From the NCBI GenBank assembly GCA_004794655.1, contig SMMW01000003.1, forward strand, positions 16,437,001 through 16,501,000: a DNA stretch of 64,000 nt. Direction: 5' to 3'. Source of the DNA: Marisa cornuarietis (taxonomy: Eukaryota > Mollusca > Gastropoda > Architaenioglossa > Ampullariidae). The notes under the pieces were generated by a model. It was not told the origin of the DNA, made no database searches, and saw only the letters and a program-made list of their open reading frames with translations. This document shows positions 22,277-36,138 of this stretch, piece by piece. Positions within the stretch are counted from its first letter, which is position 1, and each line of letters opens with the position of its first letter. The position numbers and the translations under genes were made by a program.

Positions 22277-24718
22277 GCACTGGCTGGAAACTTCCAGGCT
22301 CAATCTCACGAGCGCTCTGACAAGCGCCACAGACAAGTTCGCCGTGGAACAGCTGCGCTCTGTCCGGACAGACCTGTCGCCGCTTCTCTGCGCTATGCCT
22401 TTACTGGTGCGTGGACATGCACTAGAAAAAGAAATAAACCCACGATAAAGTGGGTGATAGTTGATGACAAAGTCGATGAAAATGCGATTAGCAACATCTT
22501 GGTAGACGGAGAAAATCGGATGGCACAGGAGACTGGGGTTCAGAAAAAGAATGAACAGAAGAAAACCGAGAAAAAGACTTCAACGGTTCAGCCATCGAGT
22601 TGTAAATGTATACATTTTTTTTATAAACAAGGGAATATCAACAGCTCTGCACCCAAGATGTGAGGCAGCATAGAACTTTCTCCGTGGAACTCTGATACCT
22701 ACTGTACAGGTAACGACTAGAGCTCCACCTTCTCTGCTACACGTACTCCTTCAGGTTCAGCGCTCATTTCAAACATATTTTAGAAGAACTGATCATAGTT
22801 TGGCCACCACACATATAAACATGCTGCAGATCATGCAAACTTTTATCTTCACATGTCCATCCACTTGTTTGGATCTGGATTTAGTTACCACTGTGAGTTC
22901 GACGAAGATAAAAGCCAGAACTAGAAAAATGGAACAAGAACATGAAAACGAACATGACCAAAAATAAGATCAAAACCTGACTCCCCCAAAACCCCCCATA
23001 CACAACACAGCCAACTAACCTTGGCGAGTACGTCCGGGCAAGTTTCCTCCCTATCACAAGCTTTGTGTTCGTATATTGCAAGGGGATGTGGCTCAGGGTG
23101 GCAGGTGGTTGGTGTTGGGGAGATGGAAGAACCCCACGTCATCCTACTTACACCTGCTTCCTAAAAGGTCGTCCTTGTGCAAAATATCGCTTGTGTCGCA
23201 TCCATTTAAATTTTATGGTTACATTTCGGTTTGAAAAATGGCCTGAAAGTTGATTTGAGGTCAACGTCTTACAAATACGCCTTTCAAGTGTCCATCGGCA
23301 AAAAGTCGAGAGTTGTGAACTGTAATCAGGCCTGACGAGAGGGAGGGACAAGGAGGGATGGTTTACACGGACCCGCGACTGTGGAGGGGGCCCGGCCTTG
23401 GTCAGTAATTTTTTCCCGTTTTCTTTTTCTTTTAAGCAAAAGCGAGAAGAAAAGGCATCACGTGGAAAAAAATTAATAAAGTGAGACTTCAAAGAACGGT
23501 AAAAAGTGTAGGCTTCACCACTACTAGAGTTACTGCTACCTCCAATAACTGTACCCAAATCTGTGACGACTCTGACATCACACATTCGTTAGGGTGATCG
23601 ATATAAACATTGTGTTGTCTTAAATCTTCGTTTCTGTAAACTTGTCGAGTTTTTTACGCCCACTGCTGACATTGTTCCTCTTGAAAGGTTGTGAATAGTT
23701 TGATCTTTTTACTTCATTTGCCCTCAGTTACTGACCACTCACCTATACACCCCTCTAAAATGTTCATCTCATGCAGTGTTGTCAATCCTGGCTGTGTACA
23801 GTTTCCCTAACGTTTTCTCTCTATATCAAATTACTAAGCAGAATATTGATATCGCCAGTCGTATTATAATTTGGTACATACTGTTATATACTGGGAAAAT
23901 AACAAAAAATTACAATTAATGATTAATGCAAGGGGCCTGAAAAGGTCGTCTATCCCGGGGCCCGTGCTGGCGTCTGTTATAGTATTTTCTGCTCTGATTT
24001 GGGACTTGGTGTCTTTCATTTAACCTAAGCCCACTTATTTGAAAATAATTTTGCACTCAGGTTAAACTTATCGACAACGAGAAACAAAAGAAATAAAATA
24101 CCAATAACAATAATTTACGTTTTAAAAATTCGTCTTTCCTTTGTTTCAGTTTTCTGACCCCCCCGTTTACGATGTTACTTCTACGAGAGAGTGTGAGACA
24201 GTGAGACATCAATGGCAGATTTATCGAAACTATTGCTGTTTGTATCTTATAAATACAATGGTAAATATATATATATATATATATAAGGATAGAGAGAACG
24301 AATAGTTTTTAAATAGTTTCAAAATATTTCTTCTACATGAAATAAAACGGTTGCTCGATAGTCACCAAATACCTTTCGGATTTGATATAGCTTAGGCAAT
24401 GAATCACAAAAATAGCTCCGAGCAGTAATTAACCTTTAAATTTTATTTATGATCGTCATATTCATAATTCATCCGTCTATCCATCAATCACCCTCTTTTT
24501 CTTCTTATATTTCATTTTGATATTGCTGGTGCTACTGTTCCGAGCGCATCAGAGTCGAGGTTTGTTTAGGCGATGTTCCTCGAGACTGTCAATTAGGTTA
24601 TGTAGTGTTTTTATATAGAGTTTACAAGTTTACATATATACAAGCTGGTAACGGCGTTCGAACACCGGAGCAGGTTACCTATATATTAACACATTTAGGG
24701 ACAGCATTTTCACGGTAG
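22277..24718. other. Non-coding stretch with AT run
   Basis: An open but start-less frame follows the array (about 22283-22430). A 145-codon minus-strand frame at 23148-23585 is the second longest in the window but shows no motif, and its codons look random. A TA run lies at 24262-24284. Nothing else is supported. Confidence 0.4.
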
Positions 24719-24815
24719 CTTAATGATTCCTTTCATTGGGGAAATGAATGATTACTTTCTGGTATAGTTAATGATTACTTTCGGGCGAAATTAGTGATTA
24801 CTTTCTGGTGAAAAT
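24719..24815. repeat. Minisatellite of 23-25-bp units
   Basis: TTAATGATTAC-TTTC blocks recur with the TGATTAC core at about 24748, 24771 and 24794 and a first, more diverged copy at 24723. The spacing is 25, 23 and 23. Confidence 0.75.
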
Positions 24816-24929
24816 TAAGTTGCTGGACACAATGTTCCGCGTTAATCAATGAACACACTTGAAGCAGTTTAAAAATCTTTCAAAACAATGTCAGAACTAA
24901 ACTAAACTTAAACTCATGAGAAGGAGAAG

Positions 24930-25020
24930 ACATCCCCAGGCGAAGGTGGAGCCAACACTCACTGTATCGATGACGGGGCTAACCGTTGCGCCACCGGACC
25001 ACTCGAGAAGGGAGAGCACC
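24930..25020 (-). mobile_element. tRNA-derived SINE head, GGCGCAACGG family
   Basis: On the minus strand the segment reads GGTCCGGTGGCGCAACGGTTAGCCCCGTCATCGATACAGTG in pieces matching the SINE at 54785-54960, whose A box is TGGCGCAACGGTTAGCGC. The B-box side has drifted (GAGTGTTGGCTCC). Only the head and a short body are recognisable. Confidence 0.6.
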
Positions 25021-25550
25021 AGCTGGGTTTGACGTAAGCGCAAACAAAAATGGGAAGAAAGCTTCACTAAAGTGCAGAAAGAAAGTCAGCATTCAATATA
25101 CATAAACAGCCGTTACCTCACTCACTGACTGTTGGCCTCGACTACATTCTACTCACATGTCAGCTTGTGACGTCTGATAAAAGTGCACATTAGCCTCAAG
25201 TATGGCTGAACAAACCGACTCCAATTACATGCCACCGACGACTCTGACCTTTTTACCTCAACGACCCACCCCCCAGCTTCCCTCTCCACCAGATTACGTA
25301 TGCACAGTATTACGCAGAAGGCAATCATGTGGTGACAGGTCAAGGTGACTGAATTATCTGTACGTGGTCCGTAGTCTGTTGATGTGAATCATGTGACCTC
25401 TGAAGTCAACTCGACAGGTCGTCGCTTACAGTGATGAATAGCTTGTGGCTTGCTGGGATGGGAACGAACACACACACACACACACACTTAGACACTCAGA
25501 CATATATGTTTATAGTAGGCACAATATATATGGCTGCGGGAACTTGATAC

Positions 25551-25631
25551 CAGTTTCTCTCGAGTATGGACATGCTGCCTCAGGATGTTTCGGATGATCC
25601 GGTTCTCAGGACACAGACTGCAGTTCTCGAT
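25551..25631 (-). other. Possible degraded C2H2 zinc-finger segment
   Basis: The minus strand reads IENCSLCPENRIIRNILRQ then HVHTREKL. The spacing C-x2-C-x3-(R for F)-x5-L-x2-H matches a C2H2 finger, and HTREKL resembles the HTGEKP linker. The second histidine is two residues too close, and the aromatic core residue is missing. The segment lies in a 118-codon open frame (25488-25844), is preceded by tgtcgcaaag and followed by CTG|GTATCA, which could be splice sites. Coincidence is a fair alternative. Confidence 0.2.
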
Positions 25632-25979
25632 CTTTGCGACACGTACAAAACACACATAAAACATGTCTGGTTGTGACAAAAAAGCCGCTCGTGTTACGAC
25701 CAACAGAACAACCACCTTTTGTTGAAAGCCGCGAAAAGACAATCCTTGTGCCCCTGCAGTGCTCAGCAGTCTAGCCATGCAGAGCTCAGCGTCTTCTGTC
25801 CTCAGGTTCCAGAAACCCAGACACTGGCTCGGCAACCTTAACATTCACGCCTCAGGGCCCGTATGGACATGTGATCTACGCCCTACCAGCAGGTCACTGG
25901 ACATCAAGATGGACAAGCATGTTGTGCAAAGGTAGAATGTAAAGTTCGTCCCCTAATCTCTATGAGGTCGTTAGGGTGA

Positions 25980-26205
25980 GGTGATTGAGACATCCCTTTA
26001 TCCCAGGGTCAGCTGTCTGTGAGGGCGGTGCCCATGTCATCGCCCTCGTTGTTTTACCTTTCCCAACCCTCGATGGAGTCAGGTTTCCATTTAGACAGCT
26101 GGATCGACTGGGGAAAGCTTGCTGCGTCTCACGGGTAACGAACCGGCGTGCATCTCGATTCAGATGCCAGTTCTGTAACCATTCGGCTATCCACTTTCCC
26201 ATGGC
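25980..26205 (-). mobile_element. tRNA-Ser-like SINE
   Basis: The head on the minus strand reads GTGGATAGCCGAATGGTTA (A box), then GCATC-TGAATCGA-GATGC, an anticodon-like stem and loop containing TGA, then GCCGGTTCGTTACC (B box). This resembles a tRNA-Ser gene too decayed to be functional, as no acceptor stem can be built. The body runs into CCATCGAGGGTTGGGAAAGG and ends near 25980 with GGGCACCGCCCTCACAG. A tail fragment of the same family lies at 18472-18560. Confidence 0.75.
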
Positions 26206-27489
26206 AGAAAATTTTTAATAACTCTGAACAGTGCCAATACCGATACTGTGCAGTACTTGCTAAAGGCAGATTTCAAACAGTGCAAATACAGTTTATTTGC
26301 CAGGAATGAAAATGTATTTTTAAAAAACTGCTCCAAACACTTTAGTACGAACCAGGAAAACAATGTGCATTTGTATTTCTCAACAGAATATGCATTCAAC
26401 ATCGGAATACCACAATAGACACTAAATGTATTAGAATATCACATGGTGCAGTGTATACACCATGGAGCCGCTGTAACGTAAAATCTTGAGATAGTTCCCC
26501 TACCTGCCGAATGAGCTTTGATTACAATACAGCCACACACGCACACACACCCAACACACAAGCAACAAACGAAAATCCACCGTGCAACCTACCAAACAAC
26601 CTCCCTGCCCCCTTCCTAACTCCGAGACGCACCGACTGGGCTTGCGGCGGCTCTCTGTCGAGTTAAGGTCAAAGAGAACCTACAGGTCATCCCCTACCAA
26701 CCCCACAAAAAACACACAAACGAGGCTGTCGTCATCGAGAGAATAGACGCTTGATTCATCAGCCAATCGAATTAGTCGTAACAGGTAGATCTCGTGGTGC
26801 TACGCATGCCCTAACGCCACAAACAAATTAACCGGTAATTCAAATGCTGATAAATAAAAAAATAGAACTTGTAGTGGTGCGAGTTCTCCCGGACATGCAA
26901 GTGCAGTAGACGCCTTCATAATCAGAAACTGAAATAGAAATTGAAAGCAGTCAAAGCACCAAACACTAGCAAAAAAACAAAGGTTCTCACCCACACAGAA
27001 GAACGCATGAAGAAAACCTCTTATGAAAACGTTTGAGACAAAGGAAATAATTCAATGTAGCAGTGCGAGCAGACTGAAAAAAGGAAGGTGCTCACTCTGA
27101 TCTTCAGTTGTTCCTGATTCAAAGTAGTACTGATTCTCAGAGGATATCATGCAAGACATACAGTAGGTACCTGTGATGAGTGACTGTATGGTTGACTGCC
27201 AAGGGTGGTTAGAGTGCTTCAGGCCCTGTAACTGCACACATTGCGTTCCTCCTGTCAGGTGTCGCATGGTCGAGGCAACAAGGCATTACGGTGATGTAAT
27301 AAATCAAACACATACCGGCTCCCACATACGTACGATAAATTACAAAAATACAATGTCTAGCCACCCTCCCCACCACAGACGAAGGAGAAGGAAAGTAGAG
27401 ACGGTGGAATTCAGTTGTAGTTACGGAGATGAAAGGTGGAGGGGGTTGATGTTGGACAGTGGTCAAAAAGGTAGAAGTCAGGAGAAAGT
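26206..27489. other. Non-coding stretch
   Basis: AT-rich with CA-rich sequence at 26535-26560. Open frames of 60-130 codons on both strands near 27.2-27.5 kb overlap one another and carry no motif. Confidence 0.4.
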
Positions 27490-27714
27490 ACACTGTTTAA
27501 AGGCTAACCCGAGTGCTCAGCGAAAATCGCTGGAAATAGAGCACAAAACATATTCCGGTGATACTTTATGACGAAGAGGCACATAAAACATTATCTTAAT
27601 TGTTTTCTCTTAATCACACCTGAATTTTTCAAGAAAACAGGAAGTGATGAAAGCGTGGGATTTGTAAAAATAGCATCGTCTGCATGAGCTGAATTCAAAG
27701 GAGATGCAGGAATA
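27490..27714. repeat. Dispersed repeat C, copy 1
   Basis: Pairs with 56232-56465 in the same orientation over about 225 bp. Shared blocks include GCTCAGCGAAAATC.CTGG, TTTTCTCTTAA, AAAACAGGAAGTGA.GAAAG and TCGTCTGCATGAGCTGAATTC. On the minus strand both copies give NSAHAD(D/E)A.F.N.TLSSLPVF, so the sequence is well kept even at the codon level. The element is not identified; no terminal repeats are evident. Confidence 0.75.
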
Positions 27715-28560
27715 CGACAACCAAGCTCATCCATCGGATGGTAGAAACAAAATGTTGTTCCCCCGTTATTCACAGACAGTCGTCCATTGACCTTTTCTCA
27801 CAGTTCCACACGGACATATCCTCTCTATCAACTCTACTTTTCTTTTTTGAAGGACATTGTCCGAGTGACGCTAGCACCACTCATACACGAAGCAACATAA
27901 GACTTACTACACCTGATCACAGGTGTACATTACGTCCTGTAGAGACGATCACAATATCAAATAAATGTAAACAAATACTCACAATGTGTGACAAAATCTC
28001 TTTAATTGCAGTAAGACTAGCCAATGGAAGCTGCATGCACACCTGTCGATATTTGCACCTTTTGGAGTCAGAGTTATCATTAGACGACTTACGTTGTTAA
28101 TAGGATTCTTTCTGAACCAGTTTGTTCATCTGCGAGCCGTTGTAATGACCAGCCTCGACGAGGTGTGACATGTCTGCAAAAATGTTTAGGAACAATATAA
28201 TCAGGGAGACTAGACAAAAACACAGGATTGGAAGATAAAAGACGTGGGCTTAACAAAGTCTGAACGTTACCGAGGGCAGAGCGGCTGCAGATAAACGACG
28301 AGGAGTCTCAGACAAAAACTTCCAGGTTTCTCTCTCTCTTTCTCTCATAAAACTTTTATATCACGATTTTTGATCCTTTGCAGACGCATTTTATCCCAAG
28401 TTAGCAAATAGTACCAGTTACTAACCTTGTATAAAGAAACGGGACAAGTACCATAATATCCTCACAAAAATGTTCTATAAAAATGAGATATCAGTTTGTA
28501 TCTTTGTACAATATTTTGTCTTGCTTCATAAAGAGCCTTTTGCTTTTGCTTTGTAGTAAT
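27715..28560. other. Non-coding stretch
   Basis: Includes a 120-codon plus-strand frame (27738-28100) with no recognisable motif and a CT-rich tract near 28330. Nothing else is supported. Confidence 0.4.
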
Positions 28561-28564
28561 AAAA

Positions 28565-28830
28565 TGCATCCCAACCTCTTTTTAAGACGAGGTTTAGATG
28601 TCAAAAACCCCATAATTTTTGTTTGTATATATTCTGAAGAGTCAGAATTGCTATTTTTAAAGATTTGTCTGGCATTAAGTGGCATACTCTAGTATTCGAG
28701 AGAAATTCATACCCAGGCCATCTAGTTTTAAGTTAGCTGTGTTATTTATCACTATACACTCTAAAATGCTGTCCAACCTATCACTACTTGTTTTTAAGGC
28801 ATTTCAAATTTATATTGGATGTTTCTTGAA
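28565..28830 (+). pseudogene. LINE ORF2 C-terminal fragment
   Basis: In one plus-strand frame the sequence reads RRGLDVKNPIIFVCIYSEES then ELLFLKICLA. After a stop and frame change it reads IREKFIPRPSSFKLAVLF, then SKMLSNLSLLVFKAFQI. The order matches the C-terminal tail of invertebrate non-LTR reverse transcriptases: a ...HF...CP.Y...R motif followed by a PS.....L....N...L..F...AF block. The zinc-binding cysteine and proline pair is partly lost. Nothing upstream could be joined to it, so this is a 5'-truncated, inactive copy. Recognition is by pattern only. Confidence 0.5.
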
Positions 28831-31800
28831 TGGAAGTATTGTCTACTGGATTGTAAGACAGATTCGTAGAACGTAAAACAAATTATATTTGTATTTACTT
28901 AAGATTCTTGGCTGTTCCTGAGGTAAGAGTGTATTTCTTTATAGACATTTAAAACCACTAACCTCTTGAAATGGGCCATAGCTTCTAATCCATAAAGTTC
29001 ATTCGTCTGTTACTTCTCTCATATCCAGGTACACACTCAAGTGTACACAAAGACAGGGTCAAGTACTATATATATATATATACACACACACATATACACT
29101 CGGTCAGATAGACACGCGACTTTAAAAACACATAATTTACTCGACACTCATTATGTTACTTTAGCCACATGCGAATTTCATAAGAAAAAAAATGAAATCT
29201 TGATCTCCCCAAGAGGGCAAAGCGGTGCCTTAACAAAGTAACCTCTAGTTTATTTTCTGTTTGAGCTATGGCATTCATTTCTGAAAATGAACGGACTCCA
29301 TCGATTCAGTTCTCCTGTCATATTTTATCCGAACTCACAGAAGACTTCAAGCCCATAACAGACGAAGCCTGGCGAGGAAGGAGACGAGTGCAAGGTCACC
29401 CTCCCACCAGGCCTTCTCTTCATCAACCCTTTCATATCTTGACGATCTTAAAATGTTGTTATCTTCTAAAACTTATTACTTATTAGGAACTTGCATGACC
29501 TTTACAATACAAGCCCCAGGCGCAGGGTAATGACAAAGTAATTTATGGAGCCGATATTTTAGCGGAGAGAAATCGTAGGCTCATCTCGTATTTAATGTCT
29601 TAAATGATGTCAACTAGTAACGAAACTTTCCACCTGGAGTGTGAGATGAAGCGTCTGGTCAATTCATGTCTGCCTGCAGCAAAACCATGTCTAACAACGA
29701 AAAAGACATCTCTCTCATGCGTTTCAACAAAAGAATTCACAGGATCAATTATAAAGGAGTTCTATCTCTTTCGAATCAGATGATTACAATCAGTCAGCCT
29801 GAAAAGCAACGCAGCTGATTTCTGCCAGAGATTCATCCTGGCAGGTATAAGAATTTCAATCGCCTTCGGGAACAGAGGAGAGTATGCACCCGTCAAGAGA
29901 TGATATCTGAACGCATGTGGCGAGAATAATCACTCGTCCGTGGTGATCAAGACGATAATTCCTTGTAAATATTTAATATTTCGTGTGTCGCTGACTTTTA
30001 CCTGGGCTTGCCACTTGCCCCGTAACAAAAAATAAAAGTGACCGAAGACGTAAATTCTAACTAATCCTCCATCAAACAACCATCAACCACCAACCTAAAA
30101 AAGCAACAATAAAACAACAAAATAGTGAGTGCTTAGACTGAGCTCTAAAATACAGGACTAGGAGCTTGTGGGTCCATGGGTGTGAGAGAAATGTCAAGGC
30201 CATGAACGTGATAAATGGGGTTAAGCATGCAACAAGCCAGACGGGGTCAGACATGTGAGACATCTCAGTCTAAGCGCGATTGACTGAAAATATGACAGTT
30301 GACGGGGCTGGCTGAAAAGGGTTTGAAAGACAGGACAGAAGGGGCAGACACAAGAAAAAGGGGAATCAGTTGTCAGTTCCACATCAGTTGCCGTCTGAGA
30401 GAGAGAGAGAGGGGGAGGAGAGAGGAGAGAACCTGTAGTTATGTTACATGAGAGCCTGCTGAAGCTGGAAGCTAGCAAAGCAGACCCTGGACAGAGCTCC
30501 AAGATCCCGTGGATAGGATTTCTTGAAAAATAAAGAGAACTGCGAGAAAGTGGAACGAACCATTTTAGGGCACGAAATGCTTATGTCACATAGAACGAGA
30601 GATAGAGAGAAAGAGAATAAGTAAAGCCTTGCACAACCATAAAAATGTCATTGCTGAGTACAAATCAATGAAATTAAAATATTCTACGTGTTCTCGGAAA
30701 CGAAACGTTTTGGATTGACAAGATACTTGCGATGTCAAAGACGCTCTAACCGAGGAAATGTCCAACATTTGATCAAGTTTGGCAAAGTTGTCTGTGAAAG
30801 TCATAGGAAGCCAAGGACTTTGGGGCGAACGCTCGGAAAGTTTGGTTCTAATCCTGAGCTGATCTCAGACTCAATACATTGGCAATACAACGGGACTGTG
30901 AACCATGTTTGACTCTTTGAAAACTTTGCCCTGGTTAAGAAGACCCTTCAGATGCCCTGATCAGAAGTGTTGTCAGATTGCCTGGTCTAACACAAGTTCG
31001 GTATCTTAGCGATGAAAGGATTTTGTTCCAAAATTGTGCGCACGATGTTAGGAGCGACGGGGCTGTCGCTTCTAACAACACATTCGCATTCTTCTCACGA
31101 GAACGAGAAATTTTGGAACCTCGAAAGCCTGTCGTTACGGGGATATCCATTTACATGAACACGCCTTAGGGAATTATAGCATCAAGCTGGGGGTGAACTG
31201 ACTTGTTGGGTCTTTCTTTCCATAATGTCCTTAGGGTCCAGCATTCTCCCATTTGTGGGCCACTTTAATTTTTGGGAAGGCAATGCTAACACCCATGAAA
31301 ACTAGCCCTCGTTCAGAGCATCTCTGATAGCGAGAGAAAATTTATTCATAAAAGGCTTCTACGAAAATCTTCGCGAACACAGCTTCTATCATTAAAGTCC
31401 TGGTCTCTTGGACATTCTTGAAGCTGCCTAGGAAAACTCACGACTTGTAAGTCCAAATACATTTGCTCGAATGCAGTCATGCTGCGGGGTTAACTGTTGG
31501 AGGTAAGAGTCAACGATTCATCGAAAAGAGGATTTCTCAATCTGTCGTAATCTTGAATGCCTCTGGTAGAATAGCTTTCTCGTGGAATGCATAAGCTGAC
31601 GAAGCATGCATGTGTGAGAATTCTACAGATAACACACCACATGCAGCTGGTTGGTTGGTTTGGCTAGTTTATTTAGTTGGAAAGTTCTTTGATCGTATTT
31701 ATTGTCATCAACAATATCATCATTGTTTTGAGTGTTGCCGCAAACATTTCTTCAGGGAAGGTTAAAAAATTTAGAGGCAAGACACACACTCCTTTGTATG

Positions 31801-32382
31801 CCACTCCCGAAGCGTGTCGTCAGATGCACTAAGTGCACTGCGTTGTCTTACTGCAAAGGTCTCAGACAGGTTACGAGAGCGAAAGAAGAGTTTTGTCGAT
31901 AACTAGATGTGGCTAATAAAACGGAATCCTTTACAAGCGAAAAGCCGAGAAATTCTCGTCCCAACGAAAGGGCAGTCGATTTTTAGCGAGACTGAAGTTT
32001 TATGAAGGTTAAAACATCACCAGAACTCTGTTATAGGTTGTTTTTCACAAAAATCTTCCTTCCTCCCTTTTTTTCTCTCTCACATGTGAGAACACGTGCG
32101 TTTTTATAGTTTAATACACATGACTGTAGATGTGAGGTCCATTTAATTGCTTTTTAAAATTGTATATGCTTGTGTCTGACAGAAACCATTCGAGTAAGTA
32201 ATTAACTACGCGCATCTTTATTTTTATTTAAAAAAACTCCTGATATATCCCCACTTCCCTCCCATAAACACAAACATAAACTCCCCAGAAAAAATCCTCG
32301 GTCGGTTTGTCTGCTTTGCTGATTATCGGCCTTTCAGTGAATGATTGATTACCTCTTCTATCTTGAATAGATCTTGCTTTGA

Positions 32383-32383
<1 letters not shown>
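28831..32383. other. Long non-coding stretch
   Basis: Contains a TA/CA run at 29068-29100 and an AG run at 30397-30412. Short open frames near 30.7-31.2 kb (63-74 codons) carry no recognised domain. No SINE or transposase motif was seen. Confidence 0.4.

Positions 32384-32453
<70 letters not shown>
32384..32453. repeat. (CA)n microsatellite
   Basis: Thirty-five CA units without interruption, the first of three long CA/TG arrays within 1.3 kb. Confidence 0.97.
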
Positions 32454-32455
<2 letters not shown>

Positions 32456-33237
32456 TAGAGAGAGAGGAACTTTTAACGATAGTTTTATAGGTAAAACATA
32501 CAGGGGAACATTTAATGTCAGTTTTGATAGATAAAACATCTACAGGGCTAGCTAATGTCACTTTCATAAATAAAACCTACACTGGGACATTTATTGTCAG
32601 TTTTTATAGATTTCTCGCAAGTGATCGATAAAGTGAGAATACTTTTTCGAATAGTCTTGAAAGAGATGGATATAGAATATTGATGAATGATAGTCGTCTA
32701 ACTATGGATATGAATGAAATCCCTGTAGAGGCACAGAGCTATACAACGCGCAGTTCCACATCAACCTTTTAGTCGTTGTATTAAATGAGATTTAAAGAGT
32801 ACAGGCTACTTCTTACTGTACACGACTCTTTCCTACATAAAAAGATTAGTTAGACTGTTTGTTGCCTTGTTAAAATATATTATAGGGTTTCCTGTAAGAT
32901 TATTATTTTCCGTTTCCTTTTTTGATTCTGCATTCTCCCTATTCTGTGCGTGAAAATTTTATTATGTTTTCCTTTTTCATTTCGAAATGCCTCTGGGGAG
33001 AGTAAGAAGTTTTTAAATTTTGCGGAATTGCGTTATAGATTTAATCACAGGTGAGGGAAATTATTATTGGATGTTTCTTTTTAGCCGACATTTCCGACGA
33101 TGACAAAAGCAGTTGAAGACAAGCCGATGTATGGCACAGAAATATGGACAGAAAGCCAGGCAGGTGAGCAAATGTCAAATCTCATTTTGTAAAGCGATAT
33201 ATCTGCCCTTTTGTTTAACATTGTCGGCTATATGTAG

Positions 33238-33239
<2 letters not shown>

Positions 33240-33310
<71 letters not shown>
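33240..33310. repeat. (CA)n microsatellite
   Basis: About 35 uninterrupted CA units. It faces the TG array at 33578-33675 across a 267-bp spacer, so the two are inverted repeats of each other. Confidence 0.97.
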
Positions 33311-33312
<2 letters not shown>

Positions 33313-33576
33313 AATATGCATGCCTACAAACATCCCCATACACAGAAGGAGGTCAACAACCCTGACATCAACATACTACACGAGTATGAGAACATCGTTA
33401 AGATTGTAGCCAATGGAAAGATGGGAACATTAATTAAACATTTCATGACCTCACGAGTTTAAAGACCTCTTTCTCAGTATCCTACTGTTTGCAGGCCTAC
33501 ATCTCGCAAACGGAGGGATATTCACCCAGATTTGAAGAAATAGTGTTTTGTACTGAACATTTACATAATCACAAGA

Positions 33577-35089
<1,513 letters not shown>

Positions 35090-35360
35090 AACAAGATCGC
35101 GAAGGATTATCTCCACTACCCTGCCGCGCCGGAGAGTGCGACGACCTAGCCGACACGCAGCTCCACAGGCTGGCAGATACGTTCGCGAGCGCACGCGCGC
35201 TGGCAGAGGTGGGAGGGGTTGTGGGGGTGCTGGGGTTTTTTTGGGGGGGTAGGACAAAGAAAGTGTGTCGCGCCCGGCGCCGAGGGGAAAGAAGTGTGGG
35301 GGTGGGGGGGCTGGACGTAGGGCTGTCCGGCCGCGTGCCTGCCGCACATGCGCTATGATC
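35090..35360. promoter_or_regulatory. CpG-rich block, possible promoter region
   Basis: Dense CG dinucleotides (for example GTTCGCGAGCGCACGCGCGC and GCGCCCGGCGCCGAGG) in an AT-rich setting. Overlapping open frames of 67-147 codons exist on both strands, including the longest of the window (35073-35516 minus), but all lie in biased sequence with Pro, Arg and Gly runs and no motif. A promoter or unmethylated island is possible; no transcript start can be shown. Confidence 0.25.
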
Positions 35361-36063
35361 AATAATTTGGAACACTGAAGCACGCTGACATGTCCCTGGA
35401 TCGAACTTGTCTAGACATACACCCACTTTCTCCGCATTACCCTTCTGGTACCCTCCCCCTCCCCCCCCCCGACTCCCCATTTCCCTCTCTCTGTCTCTCT
35501 TCGGTCTCGACCACAATCACGCTTCCATACAGCGTCGATTTTTTTTTTCTTGTGGATGAGGTGTGGGGGGGGGAAGAAAGGCGGATGGAGGTAGGGTGGG
35601 CCTTTGGGCTGAGAAGAACTTCGCAGAAAAGAATCTTTTAGCAAAAGGGCATCGAAGTAGGGACGTGATGCAAACAGAGTTTATAATGCACAAGCGAGAG
35701 AACGCACGTCACAGCACGCGCTCTCTTCGCCTCAAGCAGGTCAACGGTTAAAAAAAAAAAAAAAGTCGCGAACAAACCCGCGTTCTGGTGTTATTAGTAA
35801 TTTTTGATTTTTGTTTTTGGGCAGTGAATACCGAGTATGATTTGTTGAGAGGTTTTATACTGCAACAAATACATCAGGTGTCTTTATTTTCTAGTTTTCT
35901 TTTCTCTCTTCTCTCTTTCCGCGACTCCATGTATTTCTCTTTCTTTTTCTCGAATTTGTTGTTTTCATTCCTCTTATCATCAGGGTTCTTTAAGGACCTT
36001 CTAAACTGGGCACATTTATGTTCGTGATTTTTTTTTAACACAAAGGCTCTATAATAACTTGCC
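35361..36063. other. Non-coding stretch
   Basis: Contains C-rich and T-rich tracts and an A run at 35750-35764. No exon or repeat family recognised. Confidence 0.4.
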
Positions 36064-36138
36064 AAATTTGATCATCGCTGCCCTACGTGCCGACAGGCAT
36101 AACGGGCAGTAAGTAAGTAAGTAAGTAAATTTGATCAT
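36064..36138. mobile_element. 5'-truncated retrotransposon tail with 12-bp target duplication
   Basis: AAATTTGATCAT occurs perfectly at 36064-36075 and again at 36127-36138. Between them lie 51 bp that contain GCCCTACGTGCCGACAGGCA, AACGGGCAG and a (TAAG)n tail. A short unique 3' end, a simple-repeat tail and a perfect target-site duplication are the marks of an extremely 5'-truncated non-LTR insertion. The parent family is not named here. Confidence 0.8.

Noticed and set aside
23148..23585. 145-codon minus-strand frame
   Set aside because: No domain, no splice or start context of note, random codon choice and no homologue recognised.
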